Source of the DNA: Oscheius dolichura
Lineage: Eukaryota; Nematoda; Chromadorea; Rhabditida; Rhabditidae
Assembly (NCBI GenBank): GCA_932521035.1
Contig: OW051495.1
Location: forward strand, 3,720,001 to 3,784,000
Direction of reading: 5' to 3'
Length of the DNA stretch: 64,000 nt
Of this stretch, positions 23,058-34,673 are shown piece by piece; position 1 is the stretch's first letter; each line of letters begins with the position of its first letter. The notes below the pieces were generated by a model. That model ran no database searches. It had not been told where the DNA came from and worked only from the letters and a program-made list of their open reading frames with translations. The position numbers and the translations under genes are program-made.

Positions 23058-24527
23058 TTATACATAGAGATCGTCCCCGGTTAGGCGGTCCATGGTGAAG
23101 TAGCCCTTGGGCTCGTCGTGTCTCTTCAGTCCCGGGATCAGTCGCATTATCTTGTCCCATGTGGTATCCTCCTTCTTCTGGGGCGGGCCTCCTCCCGACG
23201 GGCAGATGCCCGACACCTCGCAGATCCACCCGGCGTGTTTGTGAAGCGACACGTTTATGTCTTCGCAAGCAACTGGAACTCCCTTTAGATATAATTTTAA
23301 ACAACTGACTGTCTGCCCCCCGGTTCCTGAGATCGTCTATGAGGGAGCAGGGAATCCCCCCGATGAGGATGGCCGACACGACCGCTGTCCCATTCTCCCG
23401 AAAGGTGATTTGTGCTGCTCCGCTGTCTCCCTGAATACAGGCAAATAGAGACGGGGCTGTTGAGACTGACTGAACATGCCGCTTCGACCGGGTGGGTGGA
23501 GCAGACGATGTGTTCGTCGACCCCGGAGATTACGGTACACTCATCCTTGGAGACGGCCTCGTGGCGGCGGAGGATCCCGGCGGGCGGGCTGAAAGGGGCA
23601 CTCGTCTGAGAATGGCCACAGATGACTCACAGGTGGCTCCTCCCGTAGCCAAACATGGTTAACTGAGTTCCCGGCGCGATGGGCTCGTCTGTGTTTTCCT
23701 CAAAAAATAGACAAAGAAAGGGAGTTACCACTGATACAGGCAGGGAAGACGGTGTCGCTGAAGTCCACGTCCCTCTCCAATTCAGCCACAGCGATATCCC
23801 CTTCGTGTTGGCGGTAGACCTTCGGAAGACAGCCACCAAAAATATAACGGCTGGAGAGGAAGACCTGGGAAGAAGGAAATGGAAAGAGGGCCAAGGATAC
23901 CTTTTTTATTTTGAGACCGCGGGGAGAAAACTCAGAGGGACAGTCCCGACCGACACAGACCTCCGGGGCTACAACCAAGAAACGGTCGAGGTTCCTCCGG
24001 TGGAGGGACGCGTCCAAGATTTCGATCGTCTTGTTCAAACCGCTAAAAGATCCCAATTACAATTATATAAAAGAAAAGAACCAAGCGGCTTCAACGAGAG
24101 GTCCGAAACAGTGGGCTGCCGAGAGAATGTGCTAAAAGGGACACTCGTCTGGGAATGGCCATTGATGACTCACACGGGAACTAACCAAGACGCCAGTACA
24201 ATGGACGCGGCTCTCGTCGAATTCTATATTTTAAGTTGAGGGGATAACAAGGAGAGCCCAATACGTTGTTCGTTGTCCATTTCGGGGTTCCAGGCACTGG
24301 CATATTTGAGGAGGACGGCCCACGGCGCCTCCTGTCTTCTGGCGTTCGGCGTGTTCATCGACCGGTAGACCCTTCCCTTCCCGTCGGTCTCCTCTGAACT
24401 TATCCTCCCAAGATACGAAAAGGGACAGACCTCGATGTCCGCATATCTCTTGGGTGTAGGTGTTTTCTTCTGGTGACAACGGACCGGCAAGGACAGCCCC
24501 AAAAGAGCCGAAGAGAAGGATGAGCAT
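23058..24527 (-). CDS. Secreted trypsin-like serine protease (S1), gene 1
   Basis: Start MLILLFGSFGAVLAGPL is a signal peptide. Further exons: EICGHEETDGKGRVY, then ARRQEAPWAVLLKYAS, then VLVSSRHILSAAHCFG (catalytic His), GDIAVAELERDVDFSD (the DIAV catalytic Asp) and ACIQGDSGAAQITF (catalytic Ser in GDSGA). The C-terminus is VACEDINVSLHKHAGWICEV, then a Pro/Gly-rich tail that ends DDLYV. GDSGA instead of the usual GDSGG is a mild oddity. A 31-nt intron is needed near 23270-23300. A TATA box lies only about 30 nt upstream of this ATG, so the leader is tiny. Converges with the lipase. Confidence 0.85.
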
Positions 24528-24713
24528 GGCCGGCTTTCCCTGGCCGGCCCCCTTCTTTATACATGGCAATGTTGGCTCTCCTGATGACTTCGCCGGGGAC
24601 TGCTCCCTTCCCCTGTTTGTTTCTTTTTATAGACAGAGTATCGAAACAGTCGATTGTTTTGGCTATCCCCTGTGAATCACACCTTCCCCGCCAGTTGACC
24701 CCTGTCCCCGGCT
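24528..24713. promoter_or_regulatory. Shared upstream region of two divergent S1 protease genes
   Basis: Only 186 bp separate the two start codons. TATAAAG on the - strand (24555-24561) serves protease 1. On the + strand a TATAGA-like element near 24627 could serve protease 2. A head-to-head pair of related secreted proteases suggests co-regulation. Confidence 0.5.
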
Positions 24714-25841
24714 ATGCGGACCCTGCTTTTCCTCCTCTTTGCCCCCCTTTCCCTCACATTTCTTCCCAAAGGTTCGTTTTACTTTAATTTTTTAAAACAA
24801 ATACAATACAGATTGTGGAATTGCCCCTGAAATCAAGAAGGAGACCAATGGTGGCGCAGCAAGTGTGAGTCTCCTCTCGCTAGAGAAAGAAGAACAATTA
24901 GAATTCAGCTAATCGGGGGGGGGGGGGGGAAGGAGCTCAATCCCCCGTATCCTTGGATTGTCCGAGTCGACCTCCTCCCAAACGGTGACCAATTCCCTCC
25001 TTTTCCATCAATAGTTTTAGCGACTCCGGGACACTGGTTACCAAGCGACACGTCATCACCTCGGCACACTGTCTTTTTGCGGGCTGCCATCGACCGTAAC
25101 TCCTCCTCTGACTGGCTAATCTCGATATTTTATTTTTTCCCTGGAGAATGTGACCGTCTGTCACGGGACAACGGAAGTATTCAAGTCGTGTGCGGATTCC
25201 GGACGAGGACACGCCGTCCGGAGGTAACGCCCTTCGCTAGCTGGCCCCTTATCACACCACAGAGCTTTTCATTTGGCCAACTATTCGGTCAACGACTGCC
25301 AGGAGTCGCGTGACTTTGCCATCCTTGAACTCAAAGCGGAGATATGGCCGGGGGTGCCCATCTGCCTCTGCCAGAGAATGGCCGATTCTAGTATAAGGAC
25401 GACTGGGACAATGCCGAGCTATTTGTGGCCGGCTTCGGGAATAACAACGACGGAGATAGTCAAAGTGGGCAAAGCAGAGGAGACACTGAATATCTTTAGA
25501 GAACACCAAGCTGAGGGTGGCCAAGGCCGGGAAGAGACGCCATTGCGGACCGGGGGACGGCCACCTGATTTGCACGTCGTGGAGGACAGAGGAGTCGGCT
25601 ATCTGTGAGGGAGACAGTGGAGGACCGTTGATGGAGCTCGTCGAGGGAAGACACGTCCAAGTGGGCATCAACCATATGTCAAATGTGAGCTGGACGAGGG
25701 GATGATAGGGAATAATGTCAGGGAGGATGGTGCAACGTGGACAGCGTCGTGTACAGCGGAAACAAAGACGACGCCTATCAGGGAGCCATCGAAGTGGCCG
25801 GAATCCTCCCGGTCATTCAGAGTCATGTTAATTTGAAGTGA
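24714..25841 (+). CDS. Secreted trypsin-like serine protease (S1), gene 2
   Basis: Start MRTLLFLLFAPLSLTFLPK is a signal peptide. Then DCGIAPEIKKETNGGAAS, NPPYPWIVRVDLLPNG, SGTLVTKRHVITSAHC (catalytic His), NDCQESRDFAILELKAEIW (catalytic Asp in DFAIL), SAICEGDSGGPLMELVE (catalytic Ser) and GWCNVDSVVY. The stop is at 25839-25841. The frame between 24909 and 25030 cannot be closed cleanly: a run of 13 G at 24915-24927 and the next intron leave a one-base conflict between the PWIVRV and SGTLVT segments. Either a homopolymer miscount or an unrecognised splice choice explains it. Otherwise all catalytic residues are present. Divergent from protease 1. Confidence 0.83.
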
Positions 25842-26028
25842 TAAAATCTGTTTCTTTGATATTTTTCCCCTTTACTTTCCGGGAGGGCCGGGTAGGAAAA
25901 AGATATGTTCGGGGCTCAAATTGGTAAAACTGTGGCTGGAAGAGTGGAAAATTTAAAAATAGCCTAGGACCTGATTAAAACCTTGGTTAATCCGGTCTCT
26001 CTTGAAAATCGACAATTGTCTGTCAAAA

Positions 26029-27107
26029 ATGACTCCGAGCCGGTCTGCCCCGGCTGTTTCGCCCGCCCCCGTTGGTGGCTCGTCTCCTCTTGCTGTCGGT
26101 ATGATCCTCTGTCCTACTGGCCACTGTCCTCCGTTTCAGCCCCAGCTGCCCCCCAATCTGGCGTGCAGAAGTCGGTTGGTGGGATCAACCTCGGCTGCTG
26201 CGTGGAGCCGTCGTCGGCCATTTGGATGCTGATCACCCTGTTGGGCCTGACCCTCTTCCTAGTCATCTTCTTCTGTGTGCTGGGCGTGACCTGCCGCTGG
26301 ATCTACAAGAGGCGGATGAGGAAGAAGTGCGACGCGTTGAGGAACAAGTACATCCAGGACGAGAAGCAGAGGAGATCAGACGAGATGAAGGCCAAGCGGC
26401 TCGCCCTCAGACGTCAGACCCCATGTCTCCTCCAATAATGAGTGGCATTTCCAGCCATCCTGCCCTACCATCCGCGCAACGACAACAAAGATGCCCTGTC
26501 CAAGCTGGTGGCTCGCCAGTGTCCGAGTTTCCACCAGGGGCTACAGATGCAGCCAACGGCCGCGGCGCTTCAGCCTGCCGGCAGCCACCAGGCACCCCAA
26601 CCGCCACTTGTCCCCGTCGTCCAGAAGGCACCCGCTAAAATCGAGCTGGAGGAGAAGAAAAAGAAGACGGAAAGAGAAAAGCTACAGAGGAGTGAGGCGA
26701 TGAAAAGGGAACCGGTAAAAACACCGACCGTAGACAAGAAAGAAAAGAAACGCCAGACGGAAAGGGAGGCAAAGAAGACGGAGGAGAAGACGCCATCCCA
26801 AGGTGTCAGCGCCTGGTCGACATCTACCTTGGTCAGTAAGAAGACGGCTGACAGTCCCCGGGCCTCATGGCCACCCTCCTCGACTGCTTCGTCCACTCCG
26901 GCCAGGTCTCTTCGTCCCCCGAATGCCTACGAGCTGAGAGGCTTCATGAAGACGGGAAGGCCGGCAGACGAGGACGTCTCCTCGCCCCGAGGACTCATCG
27001 GCCAACCAGGACCTCCCCCGAAAGGTTTCTCCCACCTCCGAGTGGCCGCCATAAAACGCGACTGTATGCCGAGTGTCTCAGATCCGACGCTGCCTCGAAG
27101 GAGTTGA
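26029..27107 (+). CDS. Orphan single-pass membrane protein with long charged cytoplasmic tail
   Basis: Three exons (introns about 40 nt at 26100-26140 and 26411-26451). The protein has a short Ser/Pro-rich N-terminus, then LGCCVEPSSAIW, a strong transmembrane segment (LITLLGLTLFLVIFFCVLGV), a basic stop-transfer (KRRMRKKCDALRN), a Pro/Gln-rich linker and a Lys/Glu-rich coiled-coil stretch (KIELEEKKKKTEREKLQRS). The C-terminal part is Ser/Pro-rich and ends LPRRS at 27107. No family was recognised. The CC pair next to the membrane could be palmitoylated (inference). Type III topology, with the tail inside, is expected from the positive side. Confidence 0.7.
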
Positions 27108-27212
27108 GTAGACGAAAGAAATGTTTTTATTAGAATAAACTTTGGATTATACGAGAGTTCATTGGGAGGGGCAGATACCGAGGTGTACATTCTGGGGCGG
27201 GGGCGCGGGGGG

Positions 27213-28741
27213 TCAGTTGGCCAGGTACGGGAAGACGTTCTCCTTGTTCTCGCCCTTGGCCACGGCGGGCTGCTGCATCACCTGCTGGAAGTGGCTGATT
27301 TGCTAGAAAGAGGGATATTAGCAAGGCGGAGGAAGCAAACCAACCGTTCGCAGGAATTGGATCTGCTCGGCCATGCTCCGCATCTCCTGTTTCAGTTGGT
27401 TGTTCTCTTCCTGGAGTTGTTTCTCGCGGTCGCTTCTCTTCTTCCTCGACGCCTTGGCCGCCTCGTTGTTTTTGTACCTCTTGATCCGATACCTAAAAAG
27501 GAGACCATTTTTCCGGTCGACGAGAGCCAGTCGCACGAGTCACACCGGTCTCTCTCACTCTCTCTCACACCCTCAGTCTCACAACCTTACCGGAAGTGGA
27601 TACCGGGGAGAAGGGCCGCCTGAAAGGTATAAGGAGAGGCAGGGCCTCGGGACAGGGGACAGGGGACAAACTTCGCTTCTTCCTCGGGGGATCGGTGTTT
27701 CTGGGAGGAGGGATCCGACGGGGGCGAGGTCTCCGAGATGCCGGCCGCCATCTCGCCGAAGTAGCTGCCATTTGGGTAGATGGAGCTCACGGGGCTGGTG
27801 AACACTGCTCTGAAACTTTCGAGATTCCCTCTCCCTCGTACATTTCCCGCGCACATCAATCACAGCAGATTACGGTAAGTAGCGATAATGGACCATTAGC
27901 TCGCACTCGCGGATCTTATCGCCTGTGCAGATGGCGCGGCAGGTCGCCGGCAAAGAGCAAAACAATGCTCAGGACAACGGAATGCCAACCCCCACTGGGA
28001 GGGACACATGGCCCGGCTGCTCTCCTCCTGGGCCGATCGCCTTTCGAGAGGAGGGATCCTTTTAAAGAAGAGTTCCAATTTTTAGAGATAACTAATTCAT
28101 AAGAAACATCGCAGGAGATTGAAATTTATCGGCGATTCATCCCCTTCATCCTCTTCATCAAAAGATAATTGAAATCCCAAGGGGAAGACTGGAAGTTCTC
28201 GTCGAGAAAGTCAAAAGAAGAGAGGGTGGTACGGGGCGTGTAGAGTATTGAAAGATGGATAAGAAGGAGAACAGAGGAATAGAAAGAGAAGAAAAACTTA
28301 CGGGTAGTTGTACTGGGAGTAGAAGGGGTAGCCTGCAGGCAGGTCCATGTTGGAAGAAGCTGGCAGCATGTCGGATTGCGTCGAAGGGGTACGACCTGTT
28401 ACGCAACGGATATGTGAGCAATTGTAGGACCGTAGGGTGGAGCCCAATGGCATCCGAGGCCACGGCACCCTCCTGGCTCGGCGCACTCTCTCGGCCCCCT
28501 GCCGGTCTCTTTACCGCACTACCAAGGGGGTCACGGGATATGTTGCGCCATCGCATTACTGGCACCAGCTCCCCGCTGGCAGTTCCCCCTCATGACAGAG
28601 GGTCTTTGATAAACCCTCCGAGAAAGAGAGAGACCCGTAGGCCATATATGGCAGATAAATATCAAAATTGTCGCTTTGATTCGAAGAATTAAATTACAGT
28701 ATGCCGTTCGTACCTTGGCCATTGAAGAACGAGGGATCCAT
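27213..28741 (-). CDS. bZIP transcription factor (PAR/CES-2-like basic region)
   Basis: Start MDPSFFNGQG, then ASSNMDLPAGYPFYSQYNYP, then a Ser/Pro-rich region (SPVSSIYPNGSYFGEM), then the bZIP: YRIKRYKNNEAAKASRKKR with the N-x-x-A-A-x-x-S-R signature. It is followed by heptad leucines (LQEENNQLKQEMRSMAEQ, IQFLRTQISHF) and a short tail ending VFPYLAN, stop at 27213-27215. KNNEAAK-SR resembles the PAR/HLF/CES-2 group. Two introns are unusually long for this window (about 310 and 480 bp); the second carries GATAA and TTATC sites near 27884-27922, so it may be an enhancer. An upstream exon or earlier start cannot be excluded. Confidence 0.8.
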
Positions 28742-29467
28742 GTCGGGGAAGGAGGACGAACTGGTGCCTTCTCTGCCTAGCCATGGCTCATCGTGGTCAC
28801 TCACGGATTACCGTCTCCTCTGACCTGGGGACTTAGCGGATTAGGCGGGAGACACGCCATGGATACACGCATTGTTTGTTCTCGAAGTGTGAAGGGCCCG
28901 TTGGGACGGTGACACGCTGCGGGGAAAGCAGCAGGGTCCGCCAAAAGGTCGACAAGATAAACATTTGCAAAAAAAGGAATTACTACAAAATTTCAGATCA
29001 CATCTTCTCGTGAAATTATTGCTATTTATTGCCAAAAGGACAAAAGGACACATATATCAGTGCTCCACATAATGAGGTTGTACTATTAGGCAGAGCTGCT
29101 CTCGAGGCACAACACAAGCAAAAATCCACACACAAAACATTTCATATAGGCGATAACCCGTCCATATCTTTCTTCTCATTCAAATAATATTACCGCCAAC
29201 GACGCGTTGCAAGAAATAACAAAAAAGTTGTGAAATGCGCTTCAAATATAGCGGCAGTTTGTATTCAGGTTCGGCGTTTTCGCTCGTCTGTTGGCTTTTT
29301 TGGCTCTTGTTGCTGTCTAACTGCTCTGCTGAGCTGATATAGACGTTATACATGCTATGATATATATTTACTTTTGTCAGATTGTGCATCTTCACAAAGC
29401 AATATGCGATTTTAGAAAGTTTTCATCGTCTCCAGCGGTTTCAACCGCAAAAACAGTTCTGTGGATT
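28742..29467. other. Intergenic; composition switch from GC-rich to AT-rich
   Basis: Divergent promoters of the bZIP (-) and AT-hook (+) genes. No gene was recognised. Base composition changes visibly near 28,900: GC-rich to the left, AT-rich to the right. Confidence 0.5.
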
Positions 29468-30516
29468 ATGGAGGTCAATGACGTGCATCCGGAATCAATT
29501 GAGGAGGTTAGTTCATTTTCAATAATTTGCATGCGACATATTATGGGTGACCAGTATGCCTCCGGCGACCGTTGGCCGTGTTGGGATTAGTTTATATCGG
29601 TCGAAAAAGATGTGACAGTCGGATAAGATTTGACGGTCGAAAATTTCTGCTTCTCTCTCACAAGTATGCCTCCGGCCGTCTTCGACGGCGCTGCGGTTAA
29701 CAAATCGGTCTAAAAACAGTCCACAGCGCCGGCTCCCCCTTCCCAAAGAGCCGTGAAATACGCTATTTTTATCCAACTCACGTGGATTCTAGAGTTTCAG
29801 ACGTTCATTTCCCTTTTTGTAAAAATAATGGAATAATCCCCTTTTTCAACATAGGTCACCTCGTCGGATAACTTGGAAGTTGGCTGCTGCGAGCACAACG
29901 AATCCGAAGAATGTTTGGATAATAAGAAGGCAGCTCCAAAAAGAGGACGCCCAAAAAAGATTCGCAAAGTAGCAGAGAAGGCAGTTACTAAAAATAAAAA
30001 TAAGAAAGAGCCAAAAGAGAAGCATGTAAAACCAAAAGGTTTGTGACTTTTTGCTAATTGTTACGCTATATACTAAGAACCCAAAAGTAAGAAAAGCAAG
30101 AAAGTTGATGCTTTGAAGCCCCAGTTTGTAAATGGAACGCCTGTAAACCCTTTCCAGGTTTGTAGTTTCGTTCATATTTTATCAGGGTATTTAGAATGAA
30201 CCGGCAGTTGCCAATCCGTACGGGTACGACCCGCTTGCAGAGGTCATGGAGTTGGGAAAGGGACAGCTGCAGAGTGCTTACAGAAACACTAAGAACGTTG
30301 GTTTATTTCTAAAGCTGCGGCCAGTTTTTATTGTAGAATATAGCTCCCCCCAAGGACAAGAAGATGTATAAACTGGAACATAAGCACGAAGACGGAATTC
30401 CAGATAAGCCAGCTTGTGTTCCACTTTACGGTATCCACTTTTTTTCAGCATAATAATTGTAAATTGTAGGCACTCCTTTGGAGGAGCATGCCGGCGACAC
30501 TGGCATAAGAGGCTAA
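29468..30516 (+). CDS. Small basic AT-hook protein
   Basis: Exon 1 (29468-29506) encodes MEVNDVHPESIEE. A 348-bp intron follows, the longest in the nearby AT-rich genes. Exon 2 gives KKAAPKRGRPKKIRKVAE, with a canonical AT-hook core KRGRPKK, then a Lys-rich run. Later exons give FVNGTPVNPFQNEPAVANPY and YDPLAEVMELGKGQLQSAYR, and the end is EEHAGDTGIRG with the stop at 30514-30516. Five exons, about 190 residues. AT-hook proteins bind the minor groove of AT-rich DNA; a chromatin role is inferred. Family beyond the AT-hook not recognised. Confidence 0.7.
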
Positions 30517-30638
30517 TCACACATTATATTGACAAATTTCCACTCATTCTTTTTTTGTTTTCGGTTGTTAAAATAACACATAAAATTTGTTATAATTCAT
30601 TTTACTAGCAAAATCATTTAGTTACGTCCGAACAATTG

Positions 30639-33600
30639 TTATTGCCCAACACCTTCAGAAGAGGTGAGGTCAAAGTCTACGGAAAGACCAGGCAATAATG
30701 GTTGCAGGAGATCTAAGGCGATCCGAGGTCTTTGAACGTTTTTCTCATCTAGCTTGATTCGCACAACAACACGATCTAAACATTAAACTATATCCTGTAA
30801 ATAGTTAACAAACCCAATTCGTTAACAACGATGTTTCCGGCTCGTACACAGTTCTCATCTTCGTCGATAGTTGTCCCCTGCCCTGTTTGCAAAACAATGA
30901 CGCTTTCAAGACCATATTTTGGCACAAAGACCTGAACAATTGATCTATATAGTTTACCACTCGTCACCAAAAAAATAAAAAAGTGAGTACGTTACCTGAA
31001 TACCATTTTTCCGAATTCCCATTACATAACCCTCAGTTTTTTCTTCCTTTCCTTTGAAAAATGCAAGTACATTCAATTGAACTGATCCTCTTCCTGCATA
31101 CTGTGCGTTCTTATGTCGGTAGTTGATGGTTGTGCTAAGCTTTTGTATATTTGATTGACTGAGTAAGCCTGCATGAATACTATCAGAGTTTGTGCATGCT
31201 GCCAACAACCTGTGCACTATAACATCGGCATATCTTAAACCATACATTTACTAAATAATAATAAAACCTTCGAATTGGCGAAGTAAAATGGGTGTATATG
31301 GGAGTAGCTAATCCAAAATGTTGATATTGTTCCAATGGCACGGTTCCTGTTATAGGTTACTTATGACTTCACTTATGAAAAAAATTAAATACCTGCGCTA
31401 AAATAAACAGCTTGTGTCATGCATCTGGTAGTTAGCATTCTCAATAATCTATTCACCATAGGATGATTAGTATCTGCAGCGCGATCAAGGGAATCCGCCA
31501 AAGCCTTTCCACTGTCTGTGTGTATTTCATACCCTCTTTTCTTTCCAGCCTGCATTGATATGTGCTTATAATTCATTGAATAACAATAGATACCTCAACT
31601 AATTGTTTATAGCTTTGCTCATTGGGAACAGGATGTCGTCGTAGTAATGCGCAGTCCGGATACTCCGCCAAAATTTTTTCGGCCACAGATATATTAGCTA
31701 ATAACATGAATTCTTCCACCATACTCATTGTATCCAAATGCGCTTTCTCCATGACTTTCTTGGGTGTGCGGGATTCCCAGTCCATTTCAAAACGTATCTG
31801 AACATTTAATTACGCTGCAATCAGAAGACCAGTACTTCCGACGATGCAAGAGTTAGAGCTCCGTTTGCTGTTCGTTTAGCTTTCAGCTTTTTAGACAGTT
31901 TCATCAGATTACGAAGGCCTAAAGTTAGGTCATCCGCCTGAAAGAATATATTGATAAACGAGGCTGCTTAACCAAACCGAAGTCTTATCGTCAATCAGCT
32001 CCTGCGCTTTTTCATAAGTAAGAGCGGCTTTCGAGCATATAAGAGACTTATGAAAGACTGTGTTCGTTACTTCTGCATTGGCAGTCATTTTCCAAACAAC
32101 GGAAAACGCATATCTATCCCATACAATATTAATTCGTAACACCGAAATACAAACCTTTCTTCCCCACCACGTAAAGAGCATAGGTTGCCACTTAATAGTC
32201 CTGGCAGCATGTCAATCCGCCTATCGCATAGATACACGGTAGTGGAACGATTAGCTGCTTCATCGTCCATTGCTGTATTGGGTCGGACAAAATGAGTAAC
32301 ATCTGCTATGTGTACTCCGACCTAGTTGAAAAAATAGGATTATTCGCAATTACCGAACCTCAAATTGACCGTCCGGTAATAGTTTACAATGTAAAGCATC
32401 ATCAATATCTGTACAACCGGGAGGATCCACCTAGACCGGACGTAAAGGAAGGATTCAAACGATACCGAGCAAATAATTAAATCACGAAGATCTTTTCTTG
32501 ACGGCTCTAAATTAGGTTTCCACTCTGCCTTAGGTAAGCAATCAATTACAGCTTCAGAAAATGGGGCGTGAGGGATGTCATGCTCAAGAAGTAGTACCTA
32601 AATCAAAAATAGTCTGTTAACATGCTGGCTTACCTCATTTTCTGTCTCCGCATCACCCAAAACACCCAAGGCCCTCACATAATGACCGATAGGATACCTG
32701 CTATCTCTAGGCCAGTGATCGATTTGCACAACTATCCGCTGGCTCGCAAGTAGCTCTGCTTGCTCTGTTTCAATTCTGATACGCGGAATAATCCGCTCAG
32801 CGGGACAGAATAAATGACGACGAGCCCCTTTAATGGAGCTAGGTAACAAAATTCCGCAGTAAGGCCTCCAATTTCTCTTAATAACTCCCACAATCTAATA
32901 ATTGAATATTATAAGAAGCATGCCCTAATTACTTTTGCTGTAGGCACATTATTCAGCTTTTTTCGTTTAACGTCCGGTTCATTAATTTCTTCATCTAACT
33001 CTTCGTCAGCTTTCATAGTATATTCTTCCACATCACGAAGCCGTATGATCTGTCAAAATTGATTTGAAAAAAAAGACATTTATGATTACTTTTTCTGGAG
33101 CTGTCCATTCAGATTCTGGAAGTAACTTCACAGCCACGGTGTCCCCATGCACAGCTCTATTACAATTAACGCCCTAAAACTGAATTAATTTTGTGAACTA
33201 CCACAATACCTGAATAAACCATGTATCCATAGTGTTATTATCTACAATCACAGTTGCTTCTCTATAGTTTTCTCTCGATACTGTAAAAACTCCTTTTTTT
33301 AAATCTCCTCTTGCAATCCCATTAGTAATTTCTTCATGTGACAGATGTTCCTCAAAAACGGGTGCACCAGTTCCAGATTTATCATAGGCTGCCATTTTAT
33401 CCAATATTTCTTGTTTCTTTGAATCTTTAAGACCTGAGGCGGACGATATATATATATCACATAAAATCCAATCTACCCATAACATAGTCTTTGAATGTGG
33501 CCGCATTAATGCCACTTTCTTTTAACCTATCAACGGTTTCCTCATCACTACAAATGATAATCGGTTTTAAACATTTTTCCCAGTGGGATTCTAGAAATTG

Positions 33601-34228
33601 CGCACACAGAGATAAAACTTTTTCTTCTCTAAATGACGAAGTGTATAGCATTCAAAATTATTACCTGTTTTCCTCGGATACCCCTTTTTCAGGAATTACG
33701 AACGTTTTGTGATGCAACTCGGACATAAACACAAAAAACCTAGGGGAACGTTCCTCATATACAAGAGAATTGATCTTTTTGTATGCTGCTGTCGACTTAT
33801 TTCGCACATGCTCCCAAACACCTTGAGTGATAACAATGTTTCTGCAAATACATAATGTTATAAAAAAAAGTAAATATCGGCTAACTTGAGGAGTTCTGAA
33901 TCAAATAAATCGTAGAATCTAGTAAAACACTGTGTATCAACAATAAGTGCGTGTTTATCGGAGTAGATATTATGAGGCACCGATTCTTCAATGCCTAGTA
34001 CATTTTTTCCAAGTTTACTACATGTAACACAGCTATATAAACCACATGGAATGTCATTGCGAAGGTATCGTTCCGCTACCCTCTAAAGATCATCATAAAT
34101 GTAAAAGATGCAGGAAAAAAAGAACTATAAAGTCAACTCACTTTTAGTACTTTACCAGCTCTTGTTTTAAAATGGGAAGAGACCAGCACTCGATCGCATA
34201 TACCACTTTGTTTTACATTAAGCTCCAT
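30639..34228 (-). CDS. DIS3: DIS3/Rrp44 exosome ribonuclease
   Basis: Catalytic subunit of the RNA exosome: PIN endonuclease, cold-shock/S1 domains and RNB 3'-5' exonuclease. Visible in order: CR3 motif [18 protein letters not shown] start [18 protein letters not shown] and [20 protein letters not shown] active site [16 protein letters not shown] with intact Asp cluster; [63 protein letters not shown]; and the S1 end [19 protein letters not shown]. Full length is about 960 residues over about 20 short exons. The start (34226-34228) is 3 nt after an acceptor-like ctag. One PIN acidic position looks changed to Glu (see findings). The stop is at 30639-30641. Confidence 0.95.
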
Positions 34229-34673
34229 ATTCTAGAAAATTAATATTTAATTATGAACTTCTCTAATGAATCTCCGAAAAGTTTACACTTGTCAGCTTCT
34301 TAATAAAAAATAGAAACAGGTATATCACGAGTATTTGTACTTTTTCTGTTGCAATTTTATAAGTATGTGGAGCGCTAAAAAGCAGTAAAATTACCACAAA
34401 TTTCATGGGCAATAAAATTGGATAGTAGTGAAAATTTTACTAACGGGACGACAAGGGTTTTACAAGCAACCGGAATTATTACGAGGTACCTCAACGATAA
34501 AAGCAATACTAGTACAATTACAAAAAAAACTAATAAAATGTGACAAGTTTACATAAAATGACTAGTATCAATTTTTCTGGTGAAATCAAAATATATTGGG
34601 ACTAGATTAACTGATATCATCTCATACGACAATATACAAATGAAATATCGGGAATGATAAGGTATACTAAAGA
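34229..34673. other. Intergenic between PAQR and DIS3
   Basis: AT-rich sequence between two genes on the - strand, about 445 bp. It holds the 3' flank of the receptor gene and the leader of DIS3. No gene was seen. Confidence 0.5.
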
